Assembly: GCF_000020125.1 (NCBI RefSeq)
Contig: NC_010676.1
Coordinates: forward strand, 744,001-808,000
Reading direction: 5' to 3'
Source of the DNA: Paraburkholderia phytofirmans PsJN
GTDB lineage: Bacteria > Pseudomonadota > Gammaproteobacteria > Burkholderiales > Burkholderiaceae
Length of the DNA stretch: 64,000 nt
This document shows positions 9,206 through 18,108 of the stretch, one piece after another. Position 1 is the first letter of the stretch. Every line of letters starts with the position of its first letter. The notes beneath the pieces were generated by a model. It had not been told where the DNA came from and ran no database searches. It saw nothing but the letters and a program-made list of their open reading frames with translations. A program made the position numbers and the translations under genes.

Positions 9206-10497
9206 CAAATCAGGTCCTTCATTCGATACCAGGCCATCGCGAGTACGAGGGCAGGGGTGCGCAGTGTAGCGCCGCCCGGGAAGTCGCGGTGACGAATCTT
9301 GCCGAACAGATCGAAGCGCGACGCCTGACCGTCGATCGCTTCGGCGATTAGTTTGCCCGCGAGACCGGTGGTATTCACACCGTGCCCCGAGAATCCTTGC
9401 GCGAAATAAACGGTCGGCGAGAGCCGGCCGAAATGCGGCGCGCGGTTCATGGTGATGTCGACGAAACCGCCCCACGCATAGTCGATTTTGACGTCATCCA
9501 GTTGCGGGAAAGTCTTCAGCATATCGCGGCGCATCGCTTCGCCGAGGTTGCGCGGCGCGAGCTTCGAGTAACTCACTTTGCCGCCCCACAGCAGGCGGTG
9601 ATCGGGCGCCGGGCGGAAATAATCCAGCACGAAGCGGCTGTCACATACGGCGGCTTTGGCGGGCATCAGCGCTTCGGCGCGATCGGGGTCGAGCGGTTCG
9701 GTGGCGATCACGTAGGTGCCGACCGGCATGATCTTGTTCGCCACGTCCGGCGCGAGCTGACCGAGATAAGTATTGCAGGCGAGCACGACGAAGCGTGCCT
9801 GTACCCGGCCGCGTGCGGTTTCAGCCACATGTCGGCCGTCTTCTTCACGCAACGCCGTGACGCAACTGTCCTCGAAAATCTGCACGCCCGCTTCGCGCGC
9901 CGCGCGCGCCAGTCCCAGCGTGTAATTCAACGGATGCAGGTGGCCGCTGTCGGCGTCGAACAGGCCGCCCAGGTAGCGCTGCGATTGAACATAGTTGCCG
10001 ACGCCGTCCGCATCGACGTAACTGAGGCGGTCGTAGCCGAAGCGCCGTTGTGCTTCGTCTCGCCATTTTTGCAGCGCATCGGTATCGCGCGGTTTATTCG
10101 CCGCGGTCAGATAGCCGATGGTCAGATCGCAATCGATCTGATGCTTCGCGACGCGTTCCTTGACGATATCGAGGGTTTCGATCCCCATGTCCCAAACACG
10201 CTTCACGTCGTCTGCGGGCAAGTACTTCGCGAACGTATCGATATCGCACGCGAAGCCGCCGATCAACTGGCCGCCGTTGCGGCCGCTCGCCGCCCAGCCG
10301 ACTTTCGATGCTTCGAGTACCGCGACCGAATGGCCGCGTTCAGCTAGATTGAGCGCCGTGGAAATGCCGGTCAGTCCCGCGCCGATCACGCAGACGTCGA
10401 CGCTGATCGTTTCGTCGAGCGCGGGATGGCGGGTGCTGTCGTTGGCCGTGGCGGCGTAGTACGAGGCGACGTGAGGCTGGTTCGAGAATCGGAGCAT
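9205..10497 (-). CDS. puuB: FAD-dependent oxidase, gamma-glutamylputrescine oxidase type (copy 1)
   Basis: This 430-residue flavoenzyme is closely similar in architecture to the downstream copy. The FAD motif VCVIGAGLTGIS is near residue 35, followed by GRNGGQLIGGFACDIDTF, DADSGHLHPLNYTLGLARAA and IDYAWGGFVDITMNRAPHFG. The start at 10497 (MLRFSNQPHVASYYAAT) gives the usual length. The upstream frame would run into the outer-membrane gene and is not used. Predicted role: oxidation of gamma-glutamyl-putrescine, the second step of the Puu pathway. Two tandem copies with different substrate-domain details suggest division of labour between polyamines; that is inference. Confidence 0.87.
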   Translation of the reverse strand: MLRFSNQPHVASYYAATANDSTRHPALDETISVDVCVIGAGLTGISTALNLAERGHSVAVLEASKVGWAASGRNGGQLIGGFACDIDTFAKYLPADDVKRVWDMGIETLDIVKERVAKHQIDCDLTIGYLTAANKPRDTDALQKWRDEAQRRFGYDRLSYVDADGVGNYVQSQRYLGGLFDADSGHLHPLNYTLGLARAAREAGVQIFEDSCVTALREEDGRHVAETARGRVQARFVVLACNTYLGQLAPDVANKIMPVGTYVIATEPLDPDRAEALMPAKAAVCDSRFVLDYFRPAPDHRLLWGGKVSYSKLAPRNLGEAMRRDMLKTFPQLDDVKIDYAWGGFVDITMNRAPHFGRLSPTVYFAQGFSGHGVNTTGLAGKLIAEAIDGQASRFDLFGKIRHRDFPGGATLRTPALVLAMAWYRMKDLI

Positions 10498-10568
10498 AGG
10501 CAGAGCATGCAGAAAGAGCCGGTACGCGTGGCCTTTTCGACAGCAAGGCCGCGCGCCGGCAAAACAGA

Positions 10569-12143
10569 TTAGAACGAGTAGATGAACTGGGTCGCGAGCA
10601 GGTCGTTGGACTTGCCATACGAACCGTCGTTCTTCAGGAACACCTGCTTGTTGGCCCAGTCGTGACGGTATTCCACCTTGACCGTGATCTGCTGGGTCGG
10701 ATAGAACAGCAGGTCGAGCGAAACGTCCTGGCGGGTCGCGCCCTTGCATTCGAAACCGAGACCACCGTTCGCCTGCGAATTGGCGAGACAGTCCGCGCCG
10801 ATACCGAAGCCGTTCGCCGTGTCCATGCCGTTGCCGTTCAACGCAATGCCAGCGCCACCGCCGCCGTTCTTGCTGTCGACCAGCAGGTCGTAGCGCACCG
10901 TCGCGCCCATACGGCCCACCACCGGCAGATTGAACTTGCGGTGCGCGAGCAGCGACAGACCGTACCACTGAGCCTGGCCGCCGTTGTACGCGGCGTTCTG
11001 CTGCTGGCCGTAGTCGAGTTCGGCGTTGTACTGCACGTCGGCGAGCGTGTAGGTCAGGTCGGCTTCGGTGAAGAAGAACGTGCCGCCCGAGCTCGGCGCC
11101 TGGCCGCCTACACCGTAACTGACCGCGCCGTTCGCGTCGATCGAGCTAGGCAAGGTCTGACGGCCGATGTTGATCGACGCGCCGAGATCCAGTGCGCTCG
11201 ACCACGTGTAATCGGTGCGAGCCGTGAACGTCGGAATCTTGTTGCTGGTCGTGATCGGATCGCCCAGCGCGTTCGTGCCCGTCTGCGTGACTGCGCCGAA
11301 CGTGCGGTACTGCTCGTTGCCGAGGAAGAATTTCCATGCCCAGTTGCCGGCCGTGTAGTTCGCGCCAATGCCGATGTAGCTGCCCGGATCCGAGAAGTCA
11401 TACAGCAGGTTGTGCGTGAGCGTGAGCATCTGATTCGACTGCTGCACTTCATAGCCGCCGAAGCTCGGAATCAAACCTGCCACGAGTGTCGTGGTCGCCG
11501 TCAACGGCACATTCACCACGGCCGTGTTCAGGATGTTGTTGCCGATATCGCCGTGCGAGTTCTGCAGCAGCGTGATGCCGTTGCCGCGGTTCGGCATCAA
11601 CGTGATTTCAGCCGACGGCGCCATCGGGCCGACACCGAAGGTCTTCTTGATGTCGAGGTACAGATCGCCGAACGTGCTGTTGAAGTAGTTGTAGCTGCTT
11701 TCGTGGTTCGCGAACAGGAACGACGAGCTGCTCTGCGCACGGTTATACAGGTACGTCGGGTCGATATAACCCGTCACCGACAAACCGGCGATCGGCCCCG
11801 TCTGCGCCGCGTCTTCGAGCGAATCGACCTTCAACTGCTGATTGGCGATCTGCTGCTTCATCGCCGTCACGTCGTCGTTGGTCAGCGTCGCCTGAGCCTT
11901 GCCGTAATCAGGCGACGAAACATCCACCGGCGCGGCCACTATCGCCGGGGCTGGGGTCGCTGTCGCCGCCGTCGCTGCGGCTGCCTTCGGCTTGGTGGCG
12001 ACTTCCGCCCGCAACTGCTTCACCTCCTTTTGCAGTGCATTCAGTTGGGCCTGGAGCGCCTTGATCTGGTCGCTGGTGGCATCCGCCATGGCCATGCCAG
12101 GCAGACTCCCCGCCACCAACAGACAGATGAGCTTCTTTCTCAT
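10569..12143 (-). CDS. DUF3138 family outer-membrane beta-barrel protein
   Basis: This is a 524-residue secreted protein. It has a signal peptide MRKKLICLLVAGSLPGMAMA, then a heptad-repeat segment (IKALQAQLNALQKEVKQLRAE, about residues 28-50) likely to form a coiled coil, an Ala/Pro linker, and a long region of alternating hydrophobic strands. It ends in QFIYSF, whose terminal Phe is the usual BAM-recognition residue. This is the layout of trimeric porin-like channels. It lies 38 bases downstream of potI and 71 bases upstream of puuB copy 1 on the same strand. An outer-membrane route for polyamines is therefore the natural hypothesis, but nothing in the sequence proves the substrate. Confidence 0.85.
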   Translation of the reverse strand: MRKKLICLLVAGSLPGMAMADATSDQIKALQAQLNALQKEVKQLRAEVATKPKAAAATAATATPAPAIVAAPVDVSSPDYGKAQATLTNDDVTAMKQQIANQQLKVDSLEDAAQTGPIAGLSVTGYIDPTYLYNRAQSSSSFLFANHESSYNYFNSTFGDLYLDIKKTFGVGPMAPSAEITLMPNRGNGITLLQNSHGDIGNNILNTAVVNVPLTATTTLVAGLIPSFGGYEVQQSNQMLTLTHNLLYDFSDPGSYIGIGANYTAGNWAWKFFLGNEQYRTFGAVTQTGTNALGDPITTSNKIPTFTARTDYTWSSALDLGASINIGRQTLPSSIDANGAVSYGVGGQAPSSGGTFFFTEADLTYTLADVQYNAELDYGQQQNAAYNGGQAQWYGLSLLAHRKFNLPVVGRMGATVRYDLLVDSKNGGGGAGIALNGNGMDTANGFGIGADCLANSQANGGLGFECKGATRQDVSLDLLFYPTQQITVKVEYRHDWANKQVFLKNDGSYGKSNDLLATQFIYSF

Positions 12144-12181
12144 TCAAATTCTCCTTATTGGTCGTATTGCGAAAGGACTTC

Positions 12182-13093
12182 TTATGCGCGTGCCGTATCG
12201 AGCGACTTTCGTGCGGCGGCTTGTTGTGGTGCGGCGGGCAAGGGGTCGGCGGCTTCGGCGAGGGCAAAAGCCATCTGCATGTCGCGATTGCGTTTGCGTT
12301 CACGCAATTGCATCCAGCGGTTCACGGCGATGACGCCAATCGTCACCGTGGTGATGAAGATCGTGGCGAGCGCGTTCATTTCCGGATTCAGGCCGAGACG
12401 CACCCGCGAGAACACCACGAGCGGCAGCGTGGTCGAGCCGGGGCCGGAGAGAAACGCGGAGAGCACGAGGTCGTCGAAAGACAGCGTGAACGACAGCAGC
12501 CAGCCCGACATCAGTGCCTGCGAGATCAGCGGCAGAGTGATCAGGAAGAACACCTTGAAGGGCGTCGCGCCGAGATCGAGCGCGGCTTCTTCGAGCGATC
12601 TGTTGAGTTCTTTCACACGTGATTGCACGATGATCGCCACATATGACACGCACAGCATCACGTGGCCGATCCAGATCGTGAAGAGGCCGCGGCCTTTCGG
12701 CCAGCCGAGCATCTGTTCGAGTGCGACGAACAACAGCAGCAGCGAGATGCCCTGAATCACTTCAGGAATCACGAGCGGCGCGTTGATCATGCCGGCGAAC
12801 AGCGTAAAGCCGCGAAAGCGTCCGAAGCGCGCGAGCACGAAACCGGCCCATGTGCCGATCACCACCGAGGCGCACGCGGTCAACAAACCGATCTTCAGCG
12901 AAAGCCACGCGGCGTTCAGCAACTCGCCGTCTTGCAACAGCGCGCCATACCATTTGAGCGAGAAGCCGGACCACACCGTGACGAGCTTCGATTCGTTGAA
13001 CGAATACACAATCAGGCTGATGATCGGAATGTAGAGAAACAGAAATCCGAACGTCAGCACGCTATTGGAAAGCGTCTTATTAGGCTTGATCAT
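12182..13093 (-). CDS. potI: Putrescine/spermidine ABC transporter permease
   Basis: This 303-residue inner-membrane protein has six helices and the ABC-permease EAA loop (EEAALDLGATPFKVFFLITLPL, near residue 180), the site of contact with the ATPase. N-terminal helix and loop patterns (YIPIISLIVYSFNESKL, WSGFSLKWYGALL) match PotI/PotC-type subunits. Its ATG overlaps the TGA of potH by four bases (ATGA), giving coupled translation. With PotF, PotG and PotH it forms the importer that brings putrescine across the inner membrane. Confidence 0.92.
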   Translation of the reverse strand: MIKPNKTLSNSVLTFGFLFLYIPIISLIVYSFNESKLVTVWSGFSLKWYGALLQDGELLNAAWLSLKIGLLTACASVVIGTWAGFVLARFGRFRGFTLFAGMINAPLVIPEVIQGISLLLLFVALEQMLGWPKGRGLFTIWIGHVMLCVSYVAIIVQSRVKELNRSLEEAALDLGATPFKVFFLITLPLISQALMSGWLLSFTLSFDDLVLSAFLSGPGSTTLPLVVFSRVRLGLNPEMNALATIFITTVTIGVIAVNRWMQLRERKRNRDMQMAFALAEAADPLPAAPQQAAARKSLDTARA

Positions 13094-14064
13094 TTCGCGC
13101 CCTCCAGTTCCTTGACCTGGTAGTACTGGAACACGGCCATCGGCACGAGCAGCAGCAGCACCATTGCGACGGTGACAGCGGATGCCATCGGCCAGTCCAT
13201 GTCGTTGAAGAATTCATCCCACATCACGCGGCCGATCATTAGCGTGTCGGCGCCGCCGAGCAGTTCCGGAATCACGTACTCGCCGACCGCCGGAATGAAC
13301 ACCAGCAGACTGCCGGCGATAATGCCGTTCTTCGACAGCGGCAACGTAATGCGCGTGAACGCGGTCCATGGTTTGCAGCCGAGGTCGTAGGCGGCTTCGA
13401 GCAGCGTCAGATCCATCTTCACGAGGTGCGCATACAGCGGCATCACCATGAAGGGCAGGTACGAATAGACCATGCCGATATAGACGCCAATATCCGTGTG
13501 GTAGAGGCGCAACGGCGAATGAATCATGCCGATCGCCATCAGCGTGTGATTGAGCAGGCCGTCGTCTTTCAGAATACCGATCCACGCGTAGACGCGAATC
13601 AGGAAAGACGTCCAGAACGGCAGCATCACGCCCATCATCAGCAGGTTGCGTTTCGTCGGTTCCGAGCGGGCGATGTAGTACGCAATCGGATAACCGATCA
13701 GCAGGCAGAAGAAGGTCGAGACCGCGGCCATCTTCAGCGAGCTGATATACGTGGCGACGTACAGATCGTCCTGCAACAGGAACGCGTAGTGGCTGAGCTG
13801 CATGGCGAAATGCACCATGCCGTCCTTGACCGTGACGAGATCCGTGTAAGGCGGAATGCCCAGACGCAGATCGGCGAAACTGATCTTCAGCACCAGCACG
13901 AACGGCAACGCGAAGAACACCGTGAGCCAGAGGAACGGCACGCCGATCACGGTCGAGCGGCCCGACGGCACCAACATCGACAGGCGTTTTTTCAGCGAAC
14001 CGAGCAGGCGGCTGCCGGACGGCGCGCCGAGCGCCGCGGGGGAGGAGGTAGTGGGATTGCTCAT
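13090..14064 (-). CDS. potH: Putrescine/spermidine ABC transporter permease
   Basis: This 324-residue permease has six helices and a 40-residue cytoplasmic N-terminal extension (SSPAALGAPSGSRLLGSLKKRLS). PotH-family segments LWLTVFFALPFVLVLKISFAD and YSYLPFMVMPLYAHL are present. The EAA loop LLEAAYDLGCKPWTAFTRITLPLS is intact. It overlaps potG upstream and potI downstream by four bases each, so potG, potH and potI are expected to be made in fixed proportion. Confidence 0.92.
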   Translation of the reverse strand: MSNPTTSSPAALGAPSGSRLLGSLKKRLSMLVPSGRSTVIGVPFLWLTVFFALPFVLVLKISFADLRLGIPPYTDLVTVKDGMVHFAMQLSHYAFLLQDDLYVATYISSLKMAAVSTFFCLLIGYPIAYYIARSEPTKRNLLMMGVMLPFWTSFLIRVYAWIGILKDDGLLNHTLMAIGMIHSPLRLYHTDIGVYIGMVYSYLPFMVMPLYAHLVKMDLTLLEAAYDLGCKPWTAFTRITLPLSKNGIIAGSLLVFIPAVGEYVIPELLGGADTLMIGRVMWDEFFNDMDWPMASAVTVAMVLLLLVPMAVFQYYQVKELEGAK

Positions 14065-15224
14065 TGCGTCAGCACCACGCCGCTAGCCGGCGACCAGTAG
14101 ACGAACACGTCGTCGTTATAGGAGGGCGCACCTTCGGCCATCAGATGCGAGCTGGAGAGATTCGACACCACGGTCTTGCCGCTCGGCAGACGCACGTGAT
14201 AGAGCGAATAGCTGCCCATGTACGCCACATCCGCGACCACACCGCGCGCCCAGTTGTGCGGCGTGGTCGGTTTGTCGAGCGAGACCTTGATGCGCTCCGG
14301 ACGCACCGAGATCCCTACCGGCATACCAAGCGGTCCGGTAATACCGTGGCTCACGTAAATGCGCGATTCGAGCTCCTCGCTTTCCACGAAAATATGGTCC
14401 GGTTCATCCGCGACCACCGTGCCTTCGAACAGATTGGTCGAGCCGATGAACTCGGCGGAGAAGCGGCTATTCGGAAACTCGTACACCTGGCTCGGCGAAC
14501 CGATCTGCACGATGCGCCCCTCGCTCATCACGGCGAGGCGGCCGGCCATCGTCATCGCTTCTTCCTGATCGTGCGTGACCATCACGCAGGTCACGTCTAC
14601 CTTCTCGATGATGTTCACGAGTTCGAGCTGGGTCTTCTGGCGGATCTTTTTATCGAGCGCCGACATCGGCTCGTCGAGCAGCAGCAGCTTGGGGCGCTTC
14701 ACGAGCGAACGCGCGAGCGCCACACGCTGCTGCTGGCCGCCTGACAGTTGATGCGGCTTACGCTGCGCGTATTTGCTCATCTGCACGAGATTGAGCGCAT
14801 CGGCGACGCGTTCCTTGATCTCGTTCTTCGGCGTGCCTTCCTGCTTCAGACCGAAGGCGATGTTCGCCTCCACGCTCATGTGCGGGAACAACGCATATGA
14901 CTGGAACATCATGTTGACCGGCCGCTTGTACGGCGGCATCGCGGCGAGATCTTCGCCGTCGACGAAAATACGCCCGGAGGTCACCGTCTCGAGTCCCGCG
15001 AGCATGCGCAGGAGCGTGGACTTGCCGCAGCCGGAGCTGCCGAGCAGCGCGAACAACTCGTTCTTGGCGATGCTCAGATTGACGTTGTCGACAGCCGTGC
15101 TGTCGCCGAATTTCTTCACGACATTTTCAATCCGAACGAATTCGTCCGATTTCGATTTTGTCGTCACTGCGGGGCGGGCCATCTGGGTGGCGCCGGCTGC
15201 GCTTTTTGAGGTCGTCGAGTTCAT
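14061..15224 (-). CDS. potG: Polyamine ABC transporter ATP-binding protein
   Basis: This 387-residue ATPase has Walker A GSSGCGKST, signature LSGGQQQRVALARSL, Walker B LLLLDEPMSALD and the switch histidine in VMVTHDQEEAMT. The C-terminal TOBE region (GISVRPERIKVS, ...YMGSYSLYHVRLPSG) is usual for polyamine importers. The start at 15224 (MNSTTSKSAAG) has AAGGA about eleven bases upstream; an in-frame start at 15257 is less likely. It powers uptake through PotH and PotI. Confidence 0.92.
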   Translation of the reverse strand: MNSTTSKSAAGATQMARPAVTTKSKSDEFVRIENVVKKFGDSTAVDNVNLSIAKNELFALLGSSGCGKSTLLRMLAGLETVTSGRIFVDGEDLAAMPPYKRPVNMMFQSYALFPHMSVEANIAFGLKQEGTPKNEIKERVADALNLVQMSKYAQRKPHQLSGGQQQRVALARSLVKRPKLLLLDEPMSALDKKIRQKTQLELVNIIEKVDVTCVMVTHDQEEAMTMAGRLAVMSEGRIVQIGSPSQVYEFPNSRFSAEFIGSTNLFEGTVVADEPDHIFVESEELESRIYVSHGITGPLGMPVGISVRPERIKVSLDKPTTPHNWARGVVADVAYMGSYSLYHVRLPSGKTVVSNLSSSHLMAEGAPSYNDDVFVYWSPASGVVLTQ

Positions 15225-15380
15225 GATGTAACCATTCCTTGCGGATCGCCGGCGCAAGTGTCTCCATACGAGGCGCGGGAAGCGTCTCGCAACGTGCGCT
15301 GCGATCGGAAAACATGGGACTGCGCGCGGGTGGGACTGTTAAAACAAACGCGCAGGCTGACTACCGTTACGGCTATTCAT

Positions 15381-15410
15381 GCGCTCAGGGTTCGAGCGAT
15401 CCCTGAGCGC
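15381..15410 (-). promoter_or_regulatory. Perfect stem-loop between potF and potG
   Basis: GCGCTCAGGG and CCCTGAGCGC form a perfect 10-bp stem around a 10-base loop, starting 27 bases after the potF stop in the 212-base potF-potG gap. No T-run follows on the minus strand. It fits a 3' stabilising or partial-attenuation hairpin that makes binding protein more abundant than the membrane complex, as known for other binding-protein operons. The effect itself is inferred. Confidence 0.55.
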
Positions 15411-15436
15411 GGGATCGATTAATTCATGTGGCCAGG

Positions 15437-16558
15437 TTAATGACCGGTTTTAAGCTGCGCCCAAAGACGGTTTTCAAGGCGGAGAATGTCGGTTGGCATC
15501 GGCTTCATGAGCGTCATTTTGCTCAACACTTCATCGCCCGGATAAACGGTCTTGTCCTGTGCGACAGCAGGCGTCACGAACTGGCGCGCGGCCTTGTTCG
15601 CGGTCGGGTAGAACACTTCGTTGGTGATCGCGGCGTTGACCTTCGGGTCCGAAATGTAGTTGATCCATTTCAGGGCGGCTTCAGGATGCGGTGCGTCTTT
15701 CGGAATCACCATCACGTCGAACCACAACAAGCCGCCTTCCTTCACGTTCGAGAATTTGATCTGGTAGGAACGCTTGGCTTCTTCGGTGCGGCGGCTGGCA
15801 ATGCCGACGTCGCCCGACCAGCCGAATGCGACGCACACGTCGTTATTGGCGAGGTCGTTGATATAGCCGGACGAATTGAATTGGGTGATATACGGGCGAA
15901 TCTTTTTCAGCACTTCGTAAGCGGCCTGATAGTCGGCGGGGTTCGTGCTGTTCGGATCCTTGTGCATGTATTGCAGCGTGGCGGCGAAGACGTCGACGGC
16001 CTGATCGAGTATCGACACGCCGCAGCCTTTCAGTTTGGAGAGATTGGCCGGATCGAATACGAGTGCCCAGCTATCCACCGGCGCATTGGCGCCGAGCGCT
16101 TTCTGCACGGCCTGCACGTTGTAACCGATGCCGTCCGTACCGTATGCCCAGGGCACACCGTACTGGTTGCCCGGGTCCGCGTCGGCGATCATCTTCATCA
16201 GTACGGGGTCGAGATTCGCGAGGTTCGGCAGCTTCGATTTGTCGAGCTTCTGGTATACGCCGGCCTGGATCTGCTTGGCCATGTAGTTCGAAGTCGGCAC
16301 GACGATGTCGTAACCGGAACTGCCGGCGAGCAGTTTGGCCTGCAAGGTGTCGTCGCTATCGTAGTTATCGTATTTGACCTTGATGCCGTCCTGTTTCTCG
16401 AAGTTCGAAATCGTGTCTTTCGCGATGTAGTCCGACCAGTTGTACACATTCAGTTCCGTGTCGGCCGCAAGGGCCGGCGTAACCGACAGCGCCGCAAAAC
16501 CCGTGAAGGCGAGAAGCGCGGCCCCCGCGACCGCATGACGAAGATGACTAACGCTCAT
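15437..16558 (-). CDS. potF: Periplasmic putrescine-binding protein
   Basis: This 373-residue extracellular solute-binding protein has a signal peptide (about residues 1-32, ending TPALAAD). The mature start ELNVYNWSDYIAKDTI is typical of PotF/PotD/SpuD proteins. Ligand-site signatures such as YDIVVPTSNYMAKQI, PWAYGTDGIGYN, AFGWSGDVGIA and WFDVMVIPKDAPH are present. It captures putrescine in the periplasm for PotGHI. It is preceded by the aminotransferase gene (73-base gap) and followed by a stem-loop before potG. Confidence 0.93.
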   Translation of the reverse strand: MSVSHLRHAVAGAALLAFTGFAALSVTPALAADTELNVYNWSDYIAKDTISNFEKQDGIKVKYDNYDSDDTLQAKLLAGSSGYDIVVPTSNYMAKQIQAGVYQKLDKSKLPNLANLDPVLMKMIADADPGNQYGVPWAYGTDGIGYNVQAVQKALGANAPVDSWALVFDPANLSKLKGCGVSILDQAVDVFAATLQYMHKDPNSTNPADYQAAYEVLKKIRPYITQFNSSGYINDLANNDVCVAFGWSGDVGIASRRTEEAKRSYQIKFSNVKEGGLLWFDVMVIPKDAPHPEAALKWINYISDPKVNAAITNEVFYPTANKAARQFVTPAVAQDKTVYPGDEVLSKMTLMKPMPTDILRLENRLWAQLKTGH

Positions 16559-16631
16559 GGTTTTTTCCCTTGATGTGAAGAACCGGCATAAGCGTGTCTT
16601 GTGGGTGTGCTCATGCCGGAACGGACTGCCG

Positions 16632-18080
16632 TTACGAAATACCGAGTTGTTGTGCCGTCGCGTCGATGGCTTTTTTGGCCTTCGAAACGATTTCGTCGAT
16701 TTCCAGCTTATTGATCACGAGCGGCGGCGACAGCAGCATGCGGTCGCCGGTGGCGCGCATGATGAGGTTGCCGTTGAAGCAGAAGTCGCGGCAGATCGTG
16801 CCGACGTCGCCGCCATTGGCGAAACGCTTGCGTGCCTTCGGGTCTTGGGCGAGTTGCAGGCCGGCCACCAGACCCGTACCGGAGATTTCGCCGATGATCG
16901 GGTGATTGGCGAAGGTTTCGCGCAACTGTTTCTGGAAGTACGGACCTGTGTCGTTCTTCACGCGATCGACGATCTTCTCATCGCGCAGCAGTTTCAGGTT
17001 GGCGACAGCAACGGCGGCAGCGACCGGGTGGCCCGAATACGTGAGACCGTGATTGAAGTCGCCGTTTTCGATGATCGCCTTCGCGACACGGTCATGCAGG
17101 CCGACCGCGCCCATCGGCACGTAGCCGCTCGTCAGGCCCTTCGCCAGCGTGATGAGATCCGGCTCGAAACCGAAGTGCTGATGCGCGAACCATTCGCCGG
17201 TGCGGCCGAAACCGCCGATCACCTCATCGGCGACCAGCAGAATGTCGTACTTGCGGCAGATGCGCTGAATTTCCGGCCAATACGTCGAAGCCGGGAAGAT
17301 CACACCGCCCGCTCCCTGGAAAGGCTCACCAATGAACGCGGCAACGTTGTCCGCGCCGATTTCGAGAATCTTTGCTTCCAGTTGCTGCGCGCGGGCCAGT
17401 GCGAATTCTTCCGGCGTCAGGTTGCCTTGTGCTTCGCCGAAGAAGTACGGCTGGTCGATGTGGACGATGTTCTCGACTTTCGAGGGCATCTGTTCATGCA
17501 TGTAGCCCATGCCGCCGAGCGTGCCGCCTGCGATGGTCGAACCGTGATAGCCGTTCTTGCGCGAGATCACGAACTTCTTCGAGTGCTTACCTTGCGTCGC
17601 CCAATATTGATGGACGATGCGCAGCACCGTGTCGTTGCCCTCAGAACCGCTGTTGCAGTAGAAGAAGTGATTGAACGCTTCCGGTGCCAACTCCGCAAGC
17701 AAGGCCGACAGCTCGATCACCGGCGGGTGCGTCGTCTTGAAGAAGGTGTTGTAGTAAGGCAGTTCCTGCATCTGCTTGTACGCGGCATCGGCCAGCTCCT
17801 TGCGGCCATAACCGACGTTCACGCACCACAGACCGGCCATGCCGTCGATCACCTTGTTGCCTTCCGAGTCCCACAAGTACACGCCTTGCGCTTTCACGAT
17901 CACGCGGCTGCCGCTGCGATTGAGCGAGCCCATATCCGAAAACGGATGGATGTGATGCGCGGCGTCGAGCGCGCGATATTCGGCGGTGCTGCGTTGTTGC
18001 TGCGCGGCTTGTGATGCCTGTGCGCTCGCAGCCGGCTGGGCCGGTTGCACGTAAGCGACTTCTTCTGTTCTGTAGCTCAT
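16632..18080 (-). CDS. Class-III pyridoxal-phosphate aminotransferase (putrescine/GABA type)
   Basis: This 482-residue aminotransferase of the omega-amine:pyruvate/SpuC group has GSEGNDTVLRIVHQYW near residue 130, LLVADEVIGGFGRTGEWF (cofactor Asp), and the Schiff-base lysine in ITLAKGLTSGY. A poorly conserved Ala/Gln-rich leader of about 35 residues precedes the usual HHIHPFSDM start. The start at 18080 is set by GGAGG six bases upstream. It could convert putrescine to 4-aminobutanal, or GABA to succinate semialdehyde. Its place beside puuA makes both possible: a second, transaminase route parallel to the glutamylated one, or the step after PuuD. Confidence 0.88.
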   Translation of the reverse strand: MSYRTEEVAYVQPAQPAASAQASQAAQQQRSTAEYRALDAAHHIHPFSDMGSLNRSGSRVIVKAQGVYLWDSEGNKVIDGMAGLWCVNVGYGRKELADAAYKQMQELPYYNTFFKTTHPPVIELSALLAELAPEAFNHFFYCNSGSEGNDTVLRIVHQYWATQGKHSKKFVISRKNGYHGSTIAGGTLGGMGYMHEQMPSKVENIVHIDQPYFFGEAQGNLTPEEFALARAQQLEAKILEIGADNVAAFIGEPFQGAGGVIFPASTYWPEIQRICRKYDILLVADEVIGGFGRTGEWFAHQHFGFEPDLITLAKGLTSGYVPMGAVGLHDRVAKAIIENGDFNHGLTYSGHPVAAAVAVANLKLLRDEKIVDRVKNDTGPYFQKQLRETFANHPIIGEISGTGLVAGLQLAQDPKARKRFANGGDVGTICRDFCFNGNLIMRATGDRMLLSPPLVINKLEIDEIVSKAKKAIDATAQQLGIS

Positions 18081-18108
18081 GACTGCCTCCAATTTTTTTG
18101 CGTTTGCC

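Noticed and set aside
10662..12755. A 697-codon open frame on the plus strand opposite the DUF3138 gene and part of potI
   Set aside because: It mirrors two well-supported minus-strand genes, has no recognisable domain and is rich in Arg/Val/His, as expected for an antisense shadow in high-GC DNA.
16583..16619. A 7-bp inverted repeat (CCGGCAT/ATGCCGG) between the aminotransferase and potF genes
   Set aside because: The loop is 23 bases and there is no T-run or promoter alignment; similar short repeats arise by chance in this composition.
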